Part shown: positions 10,323 to 19,825 of the stretch, piece after piece | Layout of the letters: each line of letters begins with the position of its first letter | Numbering within the stretch: position 1 is the stretch's first letter | Assembly (NCBI RefSeq): GCF_017410345.1 | Contig: NZ_JAFQQZ010000041.1 | Coordinates: forward strand, 1-59,135 | Source: Methanobrevibacter sp. | GTDB lineage: Archaea; Methanobacteriota; Methanobacteria; Methanobacteriales; Methanobacteriaceae | Direction of reading: 5' to 3' | Length of the DNA stretch: 59,135 nt | Position numbers and translations under genes: made by a program | Notes under the pieces: generated by a model | Database searches by the model: none | What the model saw: the letters and a program-made list of their open reading frames with translations, nothing else | Told to the model about the DNA's origin: nothing

Positions 10323-10818
10323 ATTTTTTATTTTTTTAATCATTTTTCCATTATTTTCTACAAATTTTTCAATTTCATTCATTTCACTTTTTCTTAACTA
10401 AATTAATATTCTAATTAAAAACTCTTTATTTACTTTTTAGATTACTATTTGCTCTCTATTTTTGTTTTATCCGATTCAAAGTTCTTTAAAATTTTTAATT
10501 TTTCAATTTTTTTACTTTGTTCTATTCATATAAAACAATTTATTACTATATTTTCTATTTTTATTGAAAAATTTTATCATATTGTCTTATATTTTTTATT
10601 AAAAATTATTCATTTTCCAATTTATTAAAACTTAAACATTATTTATTATTTTTTAGTTTTATTTGCTATAACTTGGTTAATTGATGTAATTTCGTACATT
10701 TTTTTGAATAAATAACACTATTTTATATAATATGATTTTCTTAAATAATTATGTAGATTAGATTTTTTTATTTATCTAATTTATAATATATTATAAATTA
10801 AAAATATTTGGTGTAAAT
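10323..10818. other. AT-rich intergenic region before the amino acid transporter
   Basis: This 496-base gap has very low GC and no reading frame. Its last part holds the promoter of the substrate-binding protein gene, including a 24-base A/T palindrome at 10777-10800 that overlaps the likely TATA box, and an ATTAGAT/ATCTAAT dyad at about 10757-10780. Confidence 0.6.
10777..10800. promoter_or_regulatory. Perfect 24-base palindrome at the transporter promoter
   Basis: TAATTTATAATA is followed directly by its reverse complement TATTATAAATTA. The palindrome lies 18 bases before the ATG of the substrate-binding gene and covers the only good TATA candidate, so a dimeric repressor bound here would block initiation. 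It is all A/T, so chance is possible. Confidence 0.4.
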
Positions 10819-11643
10819 ATGAATAAAAAAATAGGAATTATATTAGGAGTTGTATTCTTAACCTTCTTATTAATCGGAGCATCCAGCGCAGGATGGTTTG
10901 ATTTCTTAGGTGATGAAGCATCTGCTGATAACGATGACAGCACTTTAGTTGTTGGTTTCGATGCAGAATTCCCTCCATATGGTTACAAAGACGATAACGG
11001 GGAATATGTTGGATTTGACTTAGACTTAGCACAAGAGGTTTGTGACAGAAACAACTGGACTTTAGTGAAACAGCCAATAGACTGGGACGCTAAGGACAGT
11101 GAATTAGACTCTGGTTCTATCGACTGTATTTGGAACGGATTTACCATCAACGGTAGAGAAGACGACTACACCTGGTCTGAACCTTACATTGACAACAAAC
11201 AAGTAATTGTTGTAAAAACTGATTCCGGTATCGACGATTTAGATGACTTAGAAGGTAAAATCGTAGAAACCCAAAAAGACTCCTCAGCTTTAGCAGCTCT
11301 TGAAGGAGATCAAAAACCATTAGCAGACACCTTTGATTCATTAACTCAAATTGCTGACTATAACACCGCATTCATGGACTTAGAATCCGGTGCATGTGAC
11401 GCAGTTGCAATCGATATTGGTGTAGCTCAATACCAAATCAGCCAAAAAGGCAGTGACCAATACAAAATATTAGATGAGGAAATTTCCTCTGAACAATATG
11501 GTGTAGGTTTCAAAAAAGGTAATGATGAGTTAAAAGACCAAATCCAAGCTACTTTAGACGAAATGTTTGAAGACGGAACCGTTGAAGAAATCGCTAAAAA
11601 ATACGATGAATTTGGTGTTCCAGGTTCTCTTATTCAAAAATAA
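10819..11643 (+). CDS. Amino acid ABC transporter substrate-binding protein
   Basis: This 274-residue extracellular binding protein belongs to the family 3 solute-binding type (polar amino acids). It has an N-terminal signal/anchor helix without a lipobox cysteine, then the first lobe (VVGFDAEFPPYGY, GFDLDLAQEVC) and the second (ETQKDSSALAAL). The ligand is probably a polar amino acid, but I cannot say which. It has GGTGTAAAT as a ribosome binding site. Codon choice is of the highly expressed type (many AAC, GGT, TTA). A strong terminator follows, so it is likely made in excess over the permease and ATPase encoded downstream. Confidence 0.9.
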   Translation: MNKKIGIILGVVFLTFLLIGASSAGWFDFLGDEASADNDDSTLVVGFDAEFPPYGYKDDNGEYVGFDLDLAQEVCDRNNWTLVKQPIDWDAKDSELDSGSIDCIWNGFTINGREDDYTWSEPYIDNKQVIVVKTDSGIDDLDDLEGKIVETQKDSSALAALEGDQKPLADTFDSLTQIADYNTAFMDLESGACDAVAIDIGVAQYQISQKGSDQYKILDEEISSEQYGVGFKKGNDELKDQIQATLDEMFEDGTVEEIAKKYDEFGVPGSLIQK

Positions 11644-11656
11644 GTGATATATTCTT

Positions 11657-11694
11657 AGTTTATGCATAATTTATTATGTATAAACTTTTTTTTT
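11657..11694 (+). terminator. Strong hairpin terminator after the binding-protein gene
   Basis: A 14-base stem (arms 11657-11670 and 11673-11686, one G.U pair) with a two-base loop is followed directly by a run of T. It sits between the binding-protein gene and the permease gene. Confidence 0.75.
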
Positions 11695-11884
11695 ATTCTT
11701 TAACTAATTTTTAAATTTAAATAAATTATTTGAATCATTTAATTTTAAAAAACATTATTTAAATAATTTATTTAAATTTATTTAATTAAAATATTCCATA
11801 TTTAGAGTTATCTAATTAAAAATATGCAATATTTAGATTTATTTAATTAAATTAAGTTTTTATTTTCATTTTGGAGAATTTTAA

Positions 11885-12538
11885 ATGTTATTAAGTAAAG
11901 TTATTGAAGAATTGATGTGGGGTATGGGCACTTCAATTGAAATCTTCTTGCTTACATTGCTCTTTTCCATTCCTTTAGGGCTTGCAGTGGCCGCAGGAAG
12001 AATGAGCAGCTTCAAGCCATTGCAATGGTTCATGAAGGCTTATATTTCAATCATGAGAGGTACTCCATTGATGCTGCAATTGATTGTGGTGTTCTTTGGA
12101 CCATACTATATTTTCGGGATGACCCTTTCAAGGGATTTCAGGATGATTGCAGTTATCATCGCATTCACCATCAACTATGCCGCTTACTTTGCAGAGATTT
12201 TCCGTGGAGGAATCGAATCCATTCCAAACGGCCAGTATGAGGCTGCACAGGTCTTAGGCTATAATAGAATAGAGACATTCTTCATAATTATCTTGCCTCA
12301 AGTGGTAAAGATAGTGCTTCCTTCCATTACCAATGAGGTAATCACTCTTGTTAAGGACACTTCACTTTCATTTGTGCTCGCAATTCCGGAAATGTTTACT
12401 GTTGCAAAGCAGATTGCAGCAGCTGAAGCATCCATTTCAGCATTGCTGATTGCAGGTGCCTTCTATTATGTATTCAATGCGCTGGTTGCAATTCTTATGG
12501 AACGCTTTGAAAAGAGGTTGGATTATTACGATACATAG
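11885..12538 (+). CDS. Amino acid ABC transporter permease
   Basis: This 217-residue membrane protein of the HisM/GlnP type has about five transmembrane segments. The EAA loop, which contacts the ATPase, reads YEAAQVLGYNRIETFF near residues 118-133. The N-terminal FKPLQWFMKAYISIMRGTPLMLQL block is also characteristic of polar amino acid permeases. GGAGAATTTTAA precedes the ATG. It forms the membrane core of the transporter with its neighbours on either side. Confidence 0.92.
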   Translation: MLLSKVIEELMWGMGTSIEIFLLTLLFSIPLGLAVAAGRMSSFKPLQWFMKAYISIMRGTPLMLQLIVVFFGPYYIFGMTLSRDFRMIAVIIAFTINYAAYFAEIFRGGIESIPNGQYEAAQVLGYNRIETFFIIILPQVVKIVLPSITNEVITLVKDTSLSFVLAIPEMFTVAKQIAAAEASISALLIAGAFYYVFNALVAILMERFEKRLDYYDT

Positions 12539-12575
12539 GAGAGATATCGAAAAATTTTAATCAAGAGATGATACT

Positions 12576-13259
12576 ATGAGTTTATTGGAAGTTAAGAATC
12601 TTAAGAAAAGTTTTGGCGACAATGTTGTCTTGAAGGATATCTCTTTTAATGTTGAAAAGGGTGAAGTCTTGTCCATCATCGGCCCATCAGGATCCGGTAA
12701 ATCCACATTGCTTAGATGCATCACTGATTTGGAGACTGAAGACAGCGGAATAATCAATTTTGATGGAACATTCGGTTTGGTGTTCCAGAACTTCAATCTC
12801 TTCCCTCACCATTCTGTAATGAAGAACATTGCAAATGCCCCTATAAGAGTTCAAAAGAGGGATAAGGAAGAGGTTTACGCTCATGCAAGGGACTTGCTCA
12901 AGAAGATGGGATTGGAGGATAAGGAAGATGCCTATCCTTCCGAATTGTCTGGTGGACAGCAGCAAAGGGTATCCATTGCAAGGGCATTATGCATGAACCC
13001 TGACATTCTGTTCTTTGACGAACCTACCTCTGCACTTGACCCTGAGCTTACCGGTGAAATCCTGCAGGTAATCAAGGATTTGGCTGCAGAGCATATGACA
13101 ATGGTGATTGTAACCCACGAGATGAATTTCGCTAGAAATGTGTCTGATACCATTATCTTTATGGATGGTGGAGTCATTGTAGAGCAAGGATCCCCTGAAG
13201 AGGTGTTCTCATCAGACAACCAAAGAATGAAAGAGTTCTTAGGTAAATTCTATGAATGA
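12576..13259 (+). CDS. Amino acid ABC transporter ATP-binding protein
   Basis: This is a 227-residue ABC ATPase. Walker A is GPSGSGKST near residue 38, the Q-loop is [10 protein letters not shown], the signature is LSGGQQQR near residue 127 and Walker B is [13 protein letters not shown]. The family is GlnQ/HisP. The segment between Walker A and the Q-loop is a little shorter than usual for GlnQ. The gene follows the permease after 37 bases, with GAGATGAT before the ATG. It energises uptake by the same transporter. Confidence 0.93.
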   Translation: MSLLEVKNLKKSFGDNVVLKDISFNVEKGEVLSIIGPSGSGKSTLLRCITDLETEDSGIINFDGTFGLVFQNFNLFPHHSVMKNIANAPIRVQKRDKEEVYAHARDLLKKMGLEDKEDAYPSELSGGQQQRVSIARALCMNPDILFFDEPTSALDPELTGEILQVIKDLAAEHMTMVIVTHEMNFARNVSDTIIFMDGGVIVEQGSPEEVFSSDNQRMKEFLGKFYE

Positions 13260-13571
13260 ATAGAATTTACTATTTTTCTATTTTTTTTTATTGATTAATC
13301 TATTTTTTTTAAACTATTTTTAAAAATATTTTTTATACTTTTTTTATTTAATTAATCTATTTTTTTAAACTATTTTTAAAAATTTATTTTTATTATTCTT
13401 AAGTCTTTTTTTATTATTCAAAATTAATTTAAAAACTATTTTATATTATTAATAATATAAATATACTTAATTTATAAAATAGGGTAATTTTTTAATTTTA
13501 TATCATTCAATTACTCTTGTTTTATAATTGTATTGATAATTATTGTTTTATTAGAAAAAAGAGGCAAGCCT
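13260..13571. other. AT-rich intergenic region with a direct repeat
   Basis: This gap of about 310 bases between the transporter and marker 3 genes is nearly all A and T. It contains a direct repeat of about 33 bases (see next entry) and the marker 3 promoter near 13440-13480. I see no gene. Confidence 0.6.
13294..13384. repeat. 33-base AT-rich direct repeat, two copies
   Basis: The sequence beginning ATTAATCTATTTTTTT and ending TTTTTAAAAAT occurs at 13294-13327 and again at 13351-13383. The two differ by one T in a T-run. The offset is 57 bases. It may reflect local duplication of a transcript-end signal. Confidence 0.6.
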
Positions 13572-15125
13572 ATGCTAATTAAAATTAATGGAGAAGATGT
13601 GGATATTCCTGAAGGTTCTACCATAAGGGATGCTATAGAGCTTTCAAACGCTCCTTATAAGAAAGGTAGTATCGTTTGTCTTATCAAGGGAGAAAGCGAG
13701 ATACAAAGCAACATTCTCAAGTATAAGATAAAGACACCTAAGGGAAGTATTCTCATTGAATTGGAAGTTTCTGAAAAATCACAGCCTTTAACTGATTTCT
13801 TCAAGGAAAACTACTCTCAGTTTGTTTCCAATAATGTTCGTTGGGAAACCTCCAATGAAGTGGCTATCGGCCCTGTCAGTTCCAATTTCGAACCGTCACA
13901 TGATGAGTTTGCATACTTTGACAATGAGGTTCTTATTAGCCTCTCAGGATTTTCAAATGATGCCACTCACATAATCTTTGTGAAGGATGACCACACAAAT
14001 GTCTATGGTGTTCCGAAATACAGTGACCGTGGAGTCTTTGCAAGGGTTATAGGTGGAAGGAAAACATTGTTTTCACTCACTGATGATGATGAGATCCTGG
14101 CTATCGAACCTATAATAGAGCGCAGTACAGTTAGGGAAAGTACCGGCGGTTCAAACTTGGATGAGGTTTTGGAGGAAGGAAATCAATTGTTCACCTATGT
14201 TCTTTTTGAACCAAACTTCAATTCCCCTAAGTCTGTTGAACATCTGTTCTCACTCATTAGAAACGACAGGATTGAAGTCAGCTTTGAATCAAATTCCTTT
14301 GTTGGTTTCTATGAACTGACAGGTTTGACCAAGGAGAAAGAGGAGATTGCTGAACGTAAGAGAGGAACAGTCACCTTGAGAAACGATGGATTCGGTAAAG
14401 GTAGAGTTTATATTTATAGAGAAGACAGGGTTAGAGCTGAAACCCACACCAGCCTAGCTACAGTGAAGCAGGGAATGGAATTGTTTGACATTGCCAAAAA
14501 GGGAGATTTCATCACTGTAAGAAGCAGTCCTGACAGGATTATGCTGCAGATGATGACTCAAAAGGATGCAGAGGAAAAACTGCAGGCCTTAGGTGTCAAG
14601 CATATCCGGACTGGAAATGATGATGATGATGCAATCATTGTAACCCAAGAGCCTGAAAGCACTGTTGGAATCCTGGAAGCCGGTGAAGTCACTACCTTTG
14701 GTTTGGCTAGCGATGAATTGCTCAAGGTCAAATTGACCGATAAGGCTCCAAGGACCAGATGGTATCTGGAAAAGATCACTGGCCTTGCAGAAAAGCCGGT
14801 TGGAACATTGAAGGTTTACTTTGCGGTTCCGGACATGAACATGTTCATGTTCCACGGGGATACCGACGAATCCAAGGGACTTATTCCGGAAAACATTCCA
14901 ACTGACAAGATGGAAGCGGGAGAGATTGGAGTGACAAACATGTCCCGTAAGAACTTAGGTCTAATTGGTATTAGAACCATTGATACCGATGAGTTCGGAC
15001 CTACCGGTGAGGCATTCTCCGCTACAAACGTTGTCGGTAAGGTTGTTGAAAACATTGAAGGCTTGAACAAGCTTAAAGATGGGGACACTCTTTATATTTA
15101 TGAAGTTTACGAGGAGGACGAATAG
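13572..15125 (+). CDS. mmp3: Methanogenesis marker protein 3 (MCR activation)
   Basis: This is a 517-residue protein of the UPF0288/marker 3 family. It opens MLIKINGEDVDIPEGSTIRD, a ubiquitin/ThiS-like start, and has the late block MNMFMFHGDTDESKGLIPEN. Marker 3 is known as a component of the ATP-driven complex that reductively activates methyl-coenzyme M reductase. I choose the ATG at 13572, behind GAGGCAAG; upstream in-frame codons give an unlikely leader. It is the first gene of a compact 3-6-5-15-17 series. Confidence 0.9.
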   Translation: MLIKINGEDVDIPEGSTIRDAIELSNAPYKKGSIVCLIKGESEIQSNILKYKIKTPKGSILIELEVSEKSQPLTDFFKENYSQFVSNNVRWETSNEVAIGPVSSNFEPSHDEFAYFDNEVLISLSGFSNDATHIIFVKDDHTNVYGVPKYSDRGVFARVIGGRKTLFSLTDDDEILAIEPIIERSTVRESTGGSNLDEVLEEGNQLFTYVLFEPNFNSPKSVEHLFSLIRNDRIEVSFESNSFVGFYELTGLTKEKEEIAERKRGTVTLRNDGFGKGRVYIYREDRVRAETHTSLATVKQGMELFDIAKKGDFITVRSSPDRIMLQMMTQKDAEEKLQALGVKHIRTGNDDDDAIIVTQEPESTVGILEAGEVTTFGLASDELLKVKLTDKAPRTRWYLEKITGLAEKPVGTLKVYFAVPDMNMFMFHGDTDESKGLIPENIPTDKMEAGEIGVTNMSRKNLGLIGIRTIDTDEFGPTGEAFSATNVVGKVVENIEGLNKLKDGDTLYIYEVYEEDE

Positions 15126-15158
15126 ACTATTTCAAATAGTTGTTTAGGAGGAATTATT

Positions 15159-15638
15159 ATGCCTGCAAATTTATGTATAACTCCAGATTTAGGTAAAGAG
15201 GACATGGATCCTGAAGTTTCAACAAGGATGATCATTTTAAGTTCAAAGGCAAATGTTAGTGAAAGCGAGGTTGTAAACTTCCTGCACATGCTTAACTTGC
15301 CTATCACAATCAAATGGACTTGTTATGGAGCCATGATTAGTGGTAAGGATGAATATGTGAAACAAGCTATTCGTGAACTCCGTAAATTGGACCCTTATGG
15401 AATTTTCACCAAGGAAAGAGGTTTCGCTCCAGGAGACCCAAGAAGATGCAGAGGTCACAGATATGGACCAAGGGAAGGTTTCCACCAGATGGAGAAGGAA
15501 TTCAGAATTCTTGATTATGTCGGAGAGGCTTTGAAGAATCCGAAGGAAGTTGTAATCGAGAAGAAGGAACCTGTTTCCGTTGATTACTTTAAGGAAATAT
15601 TGGAAGAAGAAGAAAACAAAAAAGAGGATGATAAATAA
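15159..15638 (+). CDS. mmp6: Methanogenesis marker protein 6
   Basis: This 159-residue protein matches the marker 6 family from start (MPANLCITPDLGKEDMDPE) through RKLDPYGIFTKERGFAPGDPRRCRGHRYGPREGFHQME (key part: the basic RCRGHRYGPREG). The C-terminal 25 residues are acidic and probably disordered. It has no proven reaction. Its constant linkage to markers 3, 5, 15 and 17 points to MCR activation or maturation. AGGAGGAATT is a strong ribosome binding site 33 bases after the marker 3 stop. Confidence 0.88.
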   Translation: MPANLCITPDLGKEDMDPEVSTRMIILSSKANVSESEVVNFLHMLNLPITIKWTCYGAMISGKDEYVKQAIRELRKLDPYGIFTKERGFAPGDPRRCRGHRYGPREGFHQMEKEFRILDYVGEALKNPKEVVIEKKEPVSVDYFKEILEEEENKKEDDK

Positions 15639-15731
15639 TAGGAAGTTTATGGGAAAATATTTAAATTGATTAGTTTATTTATTTTATTACTAATAAAAAA
15701 ACTTTCTATTTATAATTACGAGGATGATATT

Positions 15732-16238
15732 ATGGTAAAAGTAGCTATTTATCCACCAAATTCATTGGTTTTAGCTGACTTGATTGAGAGGAAAGGTCAC
15801 ACTCCTTTGGCTCTTCAAAAACAGATAAGACAAAAGATCAAGGACCCGGAGATTGATTCTCCTCCAATGAACATTACAGAAGAAGACCCGATCAATGGAT
15901 TGAAGTATGCGGCTATTGAAGTTCCTTCAGGGGTTCGTGGAAGAATGTCTATTATCGGACCTCTTATAGATGCTGCAGAGGCAGCAATCATAGTTGATGG
16001 CGCTCCATTCGGTTTTGGTTGCGTAGGTTGTGCAAGAACAAATGAATTATCAATTTTCTGTTTACGTAAAAAGGACATTCCTGTCTTGGAAGTCGTTTAT
16101 CCTGATGATGAGGATGGAACAAGACTTATGGTAAATCAAATCATGGAATTCCTGGATTCCCTGCCTGGAGGTGGAGGAGACCTGGAAGGAGACAGTGATG
16201 TTTTAGGTGAACCAATAGCAAATAAGGGAGGAGAATAA
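15732..16238 (+). CDS. mmp5: Methanogenesis marker protein 5
   Basis: This is a 168-residue protein. It opens [20 protein letters not shown] and carries a cysteine cluster [17 protein letters not shown] near residues 100-116 that could bind metal. The match is to the marker 5 family. I place the start at the ATG at 15732 behind GAGGATGAT; the longer in-frame version begins with an implausible hydrophobic leader. The function is unproven, but the gene is fixed in this cluster. Confidence 0.87.
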   Translation: MVKVAIYPPNSLVLADLIERKGHTPLALQKQIRQKIKDPEIDSPPMNITEEDPINGLKYAAIEVPSGVRGRMSIIGPLIDAAEAAIIVDGAPFGFGCVGCARTNELSIFCLRKKDIPVLEVVYPDDEDGTRLMVNQIMEFLDSLPGGGGDLEGDSDVLGEPIANKGGE

Positions 16239-16239
16239 G

Positions 16240-17475
16240 ATGGTACAGATAGCATTGGTTTCCTGCGGTACCGAATACAGTGGTATCCAAAAGGAAATCG
16301 AAAAGGCAGCTCTTAAGTTCGGAGCGGAAATCATTCTTCCTGAAATTGATTTGGATTACATCAATGAGGCTTATGAGAAATTCGGTTTCTCCGCTCAAAG
16401 CTCAAGCTTGAAGCTTATGATAGCAAGGGCAATGTCCATTGTCGAAGGAAAGTGCAAGCCTGATGCGGTATTCATTGCAACCTGTTTCAGATGTGCGGAA
16501 GGAGCATTGGTAAGAAACGAAGTAAGACGTTTCATTCAAAACAATACCCGTATTCCAGTAGTTACCTATTCATTTACTGAAAGAACCAAAGCGGATGAGC
16601 TCTTTATCCGTATGGAAGCATTGGCAACTACCGTTACAAGAAGAAGCATTCTTGCCCGTGAAAAGCAAGAGGGTCTTACCCTTGGACTTGACTCAGGTTC
16701 AACAACAACAAAAGCGGTGCTTATGGAAAACAACAAGGTTATTGGAACCGGTTGGACCGCTACAAAGGACATCATTGCATCTGCCCAGACTGCAGCTGCA
16801 GAGGCATTTGAAGGCACCGGCTACAAATGGGAAGATGTTGACGGAATAGGAACCACCGGTTACGGCAGATTCACAATGGGTCAGGAATTCGGAGCAGAGC
16901 TTATCCAAGAGGAATTGTCTGTAAACGCAAAAGGTGCAGTATACTTGGCGGATTGCCAGAAAGGTGAAGCTACCGTATTGGATATCGGTGGTATGGACAA
17001 CAAGGTAATTACCGTAAACAATGGTATTCCAGATAACTTCACTATGGGAGGTATCTGTGCAGGTGCATCCGGAAGATTCCTGGACATGACTTCCAGAAGG
17101 TTGGATGTTGACATTACAGAGCTTGGCCCACTTGCGGTGCAAGGTGACTGGAGAAAGGCTATGCTGAACTCCTACTGTATTGTATTCGGTATTCAAGACT
17201 TGGTTACCACTCTTGCTGCTGGAGGTTCAAAGGCAGATGTTGCAGCTGCTGCATGTCACTCCGTATCCGAACAGGTATACGAACAGCAATTGCAGGAAAT
17301 CGACATTCGTGAACCTTTAATCCAAGTAGGTGGAACAAGTTTGATTTCTGGGCTTGTTGAAGCTGTAAGTGAAACCTTAGGTGGAATTGAAGTCATCGTA
17401 CCGGAATACTCACAACATATCGGTGCTGTAGGTGCGGCATTGCTTGTATCCGGTATGGGAAATAGACATGAATAA
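16240..17475 (+). CDS. mmp15: Methanogenesis marker protein 15 (BadF/HgdC-type ATPase)
   Basis: This 411-residue protein has an N-terminal domain of about 140 residues followed by an ASKHA ATPase domain of the BadF/BcrA/HgdC kind. The phosphate-binding loop is [13 protein letters not shown] near residue 147. The cysteine of [13 protein letters not shown] and a second in [12 protein letters not shown] correspond to the [4Fe-4S] ligands at the dimer interface of HgdC-type activators. Those activators use ATP to push low-potential electrons into a partner, which would suit Ni(II) to Ni(I) reduction of F430. The gene starts one base after the marker 5 stop, with GGAGGAG inside it, so translation is coupled. 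Confidence 0.9.
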   Translation: MVQIALVSCGTEYSGIQKEIEKAALKFGAEIILPEIDLDYINEAYEKFGFSAQSSSLKLMIARAMSIVEGKCKPDAVFIATCFRCAEGALVRNEVRRFIQNNTRIPVVTYSFTERTKADELFIRMEALATTVTRRSILAREKQEGLTLGLDSGSTTTKAVLMENNKVIGTGWTATKDIIASAQTAAAEAFEGTGYKWEDVDGIGTTGYGRFTMGQEFGAELIQEELSVNAKGAVYLADCQKGEATVLDIGGMDNKVITVNNGIPDNFTMGGICAGASGRFLDMTSRRLDVDITELGPLAVQGDWRKAMLNSYCIVFGIQDLVTTLAAGGSKADVAAAACHSVSEQVYEQQLQEIDIREPLIQVGGTSLISGLVEAVSETLGGIEVIVPEYSQHIGAVGAALLVSGMGNRHE

Positions 17476-17582
17476 TTAATTATTGAAATTAGTTCTAATA
17501 TTTATTATGAAATATTTTTTCTAATTTTCAATTTTTTTATAAATATTTTTTATAATTAATATTATTTTAATAGAGTGATTAT

Positions 17583-18149
17583 ATGTATATAGAATCAAAT
17601 GACCCGGAAGGAGCAAAAGTCTACGATATGATCATCAGACAAATCCTGCAGGATTTGGTCTTGCCACCTTCCATTGATGACATGAGGGCTTATGTCAATC
17701 CAGATGAGGTTTGCTTCATCATAGCCATTAAGATGAGAAAGACTTCCAAGCACATTACCTTAAAGGAAGTGGCTAAAGTTAACTATGAAGCTGAAGATGA
17801 CACCACAGTTGTCCTGATTGACAATGAGAATTATCTCCCTCATATTCTTAGAAAGCTTTGGGAAACCAATGGCCGGGAAAACGTTCATCAGCCAAGCAGA
17901 TATGTCATTCACTTGCCTGGACAGCATAATGTTTCAGACTTGGTGGTGGATGATCCTCAACAGAATCTTAAAAGAAGAATCTATGATGCGATATTCAGGA
18001 TAGTTCCTGAAGGATTTAAGATAATGAAGGACATTTCCCGTGATGATATAGTTTCCGTCATTGCAACTGATGAGCTCATCAAGGACGAATGGGTTGAAAA
18101 GGCTGAAGAGTATATTGTAGAATTGAATACTCCAAAGACTTGGGATTAA
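17583..18149 (+). CDS. mmp17: Methanogenesis marker protein 17 (MCR activation)
   Basis: This 188-residue protein matches the marker 17 family, with LPPSIDDMRAYVNPDE near residue 25 and QPSRYVIHLPGQHNVSDLVV near residue 105. Marker 17 is known in the MCR activation complex together with markers 3 and 7, McrC and AtwA. It is 107 bases from marker 15, with GAGTGATTAT before the ATG. Marker 7, its usual partner, is not in this window. Confidence 0.88.
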   Translation: MYIESNDPEGAKVYDMIIRQILQDLVLPPSIDDMRAYVNPDEVCFIIAIKMRKTSKHITLKEVAKVNYEAEDDTTVVLIDNENYLPHILRKLWETNGRENVHQPSRYVIHLPGQHNVSDLVVDDPQQNLKRRIYDAIFRIVPEGFKIMKDISRDDIVSVIATDELIKDEWVEKAEEYIVELNTPKTWD

Positions 18150-18249
18150 ATCTTTTTTGATTTAATCTTATTTATTTTTTTTCAATCATTAGATTTTCAT
18201 TTTTTTGGGGTTGTTTTAATTTTTTGTCCAATTTTTAATGGTTTTTTAA

Positions 18250-18313
18250 GAACAGTTCGGATATTTCAAAAATTTGTTCGTATGTATTAGGAACAAATAG
18301 AAAGCTTTAAATA
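18250..18313 (+). promoter_or_regulatory. nifB promoter with GAAC dyads
   Basis: GAACAGTTC at 18250-18258 is a short palindrome. ATTTGTTC (18272-18279) and GAACAAAT (18291-18298) form an 8-base inverted repeat with an 11-base spacer. TTTAAATA at 18306-18313 is a good archaeal TATA box, so both dyads lie where a repressor or activator would act. They do not fit the NrpR pattern GGAA-N6-TTCC. Confidence 0.55.
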
Positions 18314-18424
18314 CTATACAGTTTATAACGATAGTTATAAGTTTAAGTCTAAACGAATAAAATTTGTAAATTGTAGTGGGATAATAAAATTGGAGAAAAA
18401 ATTAAGTTAATTAAAATGATGAAT

Positions 18425-18473
18425 AATTAAAATTATTTAAAATTATTTAAAATTAATTAAAATTAATTAAAAT
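18425..18473. repeat. Ten-base tandem A/T repeat in the nifB leader
   Basis: The unit AATTATTTAA/AATTAATTAA repeats about four and a half times with exact 10-base period, ending just before the ribosome binding site TGAGG of nifB. Confidence 0.7.
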
Positions 18474-18492
18474 ATTGTGTTGAGGTATTGCT

Positions 18493-19383
18493 ATGACTAA
18501 AAAAGATATAACTTGTGGAGGAAGTCATAAGGGTGCAAAATTTGCACACATTACAAAAGTGCATCCATGTTATAATGAAAAGTTGCATGATAAGGTAGGT
18601 AGAGTCCATGTGCCGATTGCTCCTAAATGTAACATTGGATGTAATTTCTGTATAAGATCAATTAATACTGATGAGGACAGGCCTGGTGTTGCAGGTTCAA
18701 TCATGGATGCGGACGCCGCAGTGGAACATGTATTGAAGGTAACCGAAGACAGTGCAATCACTGTAGTGGGGGTTGCAGGTCCTGGAGATTCCTTGGCTAA
18801 TGAGGCTACCTTTGAATTCTTTGAAAAGATCAATGAGGTGAAGCCAGACCTAATCAAATGTATGAGTACAAACGGTCTCTTGCTTCCAAAGTATGCGAAA
18901 AGGCTTGCAGAGCTTGGTGTAAATACTGTCACTGTCACAGTCAATGCAGTGGACCCGGAGATATTAAAGGAGATCAACGGATTCATAGTCTATGAAGGCA
19001 AAGCTTATAAGGGACTTGAAGCAGCTGAAATCCTTTCCAGAAATCAATTGGAAGGAATCAGAAAGGTTTCAGAACTTGGTATTGTAGTGAAAGTCAATAT
19101 TGTTCTTATCCCTGGATTGAACGATGAGCATATTGTGGAAATCGCTAAAACCGTAAAGGAATGCGGAGCAGATCTGGTGAATGTCTTGCCACTCATTCCA
19201 TTGAATAAGATGGCTGACTATCCAAGACCTGGATGTGGAGAGATTGAAAAGGCACGTAGTGATGTGGAGGAATACCTTCCTGTATTCAGGGCATGCACTC
19301 AATGCAGAGCGGATGCTTATGGAATTCCTGGAAAGAAACATGAGGACCATCACTTAGGAAACGCTCCTCAGTCTCACTATTAA
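18493..19383 (+). CDS. nifB: NifB-type radical SAM cluster maturase
   Basis: This 296-residue protein has the radical-SAM motif CNIGCNFC (Cys46, 50, 53). It also has the NifB hallmarks HPCYNEKLHDKVGR (Cys26) and C-terminal ACTQC (Cys268, 271), which hold the precursor clusters. NifB fuses two [4Fe-4S] units and inserts carbide and sulfide to give the [8Fe-9S-C] L-cluster. There is no NifX domain, as usual for stand-alone archaeal NifB. No nitrogenase gene is in the window. Its neighbours are the MCR activation genes, and that activation complex has been reported to contain L-type clusters, so I infer that it supplies MCR activation. TGAGGTATT precedes the ATG. Confidence 0.9.
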   Translation: MTKKDITCGGSHKGAKFAHITKVHPCYNEKLHDKVGRVHVPIAPKCNIGCNFCIRSINTDEDRPGVAGSIMDADAAVEHVLKVTEDSAITVVGVAGPGDSLANEATFEFFEKINEVKPDLIKCMSTNGLLLPKYAKRLAELGVNTVTVTVNAVDPEILKEINGFIVYEGKAYKGLEAAEILSRNQLEGIRKVSELGIVVKVNIVLIPGLNDEHIVEIAKTVKECGADLVNVLPLIPLNKMADYPRPGCGEIEKARSDVEEYLPVFRACTQCRADAYGIPGKKHEDHHLGNAPQSHY

Positions 19384-19444
19384 GTGATTATAATTTTTAC
19401 TTCAAATAGGATCTTTTTCCTATTTTTCTTTTTTTAATTTATTC

Positions 19445-19533
19445 TTTTTGAATAGTTAAGTCTATAGTTCTTTTCTATTTTTTAATGTATTTTTTTGAAT
19501 AGTTAATTTTATAGTTTTTTTCTATTTTTTTAT
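19445..19533. repeat. Imperfect 41-base direct repeat
   Basis: TTTTTGAATAGTTAA plus about 26 more bases occurs at 19445-19486 and 19492-19533, with a few substitutions. The shared part includes two TATAGTT/TTCTATTTTTT segments. It looks like a duplicated transcript-end region. Confidence 0.55.
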
Positions 19534-19825
19534 TCTTTTATATTATTTTTCATAGTTTTTATCAATGTTTGTTTACTATTTTTCGCTATTTTTATTATTT
19601 TATTTTGTTCAGTTTTTAATTTTCATATAATTTTTTTTATAATACTAATAAACTTCTAATTTTAGTATTGCTTATTTGTTTAATAAGTTTAATAAAATAA
19701 TAAACAAAATAATAAAACATTCTTAAATAATTAAATGTAGTTTAGTCTTTTGTAAAATTATTTGAAAATATTTAAATATTTCAAAATATAAATAATCAAT
19801 TAAGTTTAATCTGTGCATTAAACGA

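Larger units (their letters stand above)
18150..18492. other. Regulatory intergenic region upstream of nifB
   Basis: This 343-base gap contains two GAAC-based dyads, a textbook TATA box and a 10-base-period A/T repeat in the predicted leader. Each is listed separately. It has no reading frame. Confidence 0.65.

Noticed and set aside
18493-19383. A nitrogen-fixation gene in the strict sense
   Set aside because: No nitrogenase or NrpR operator is seen near it; the neighbours are MCR-activation genes.
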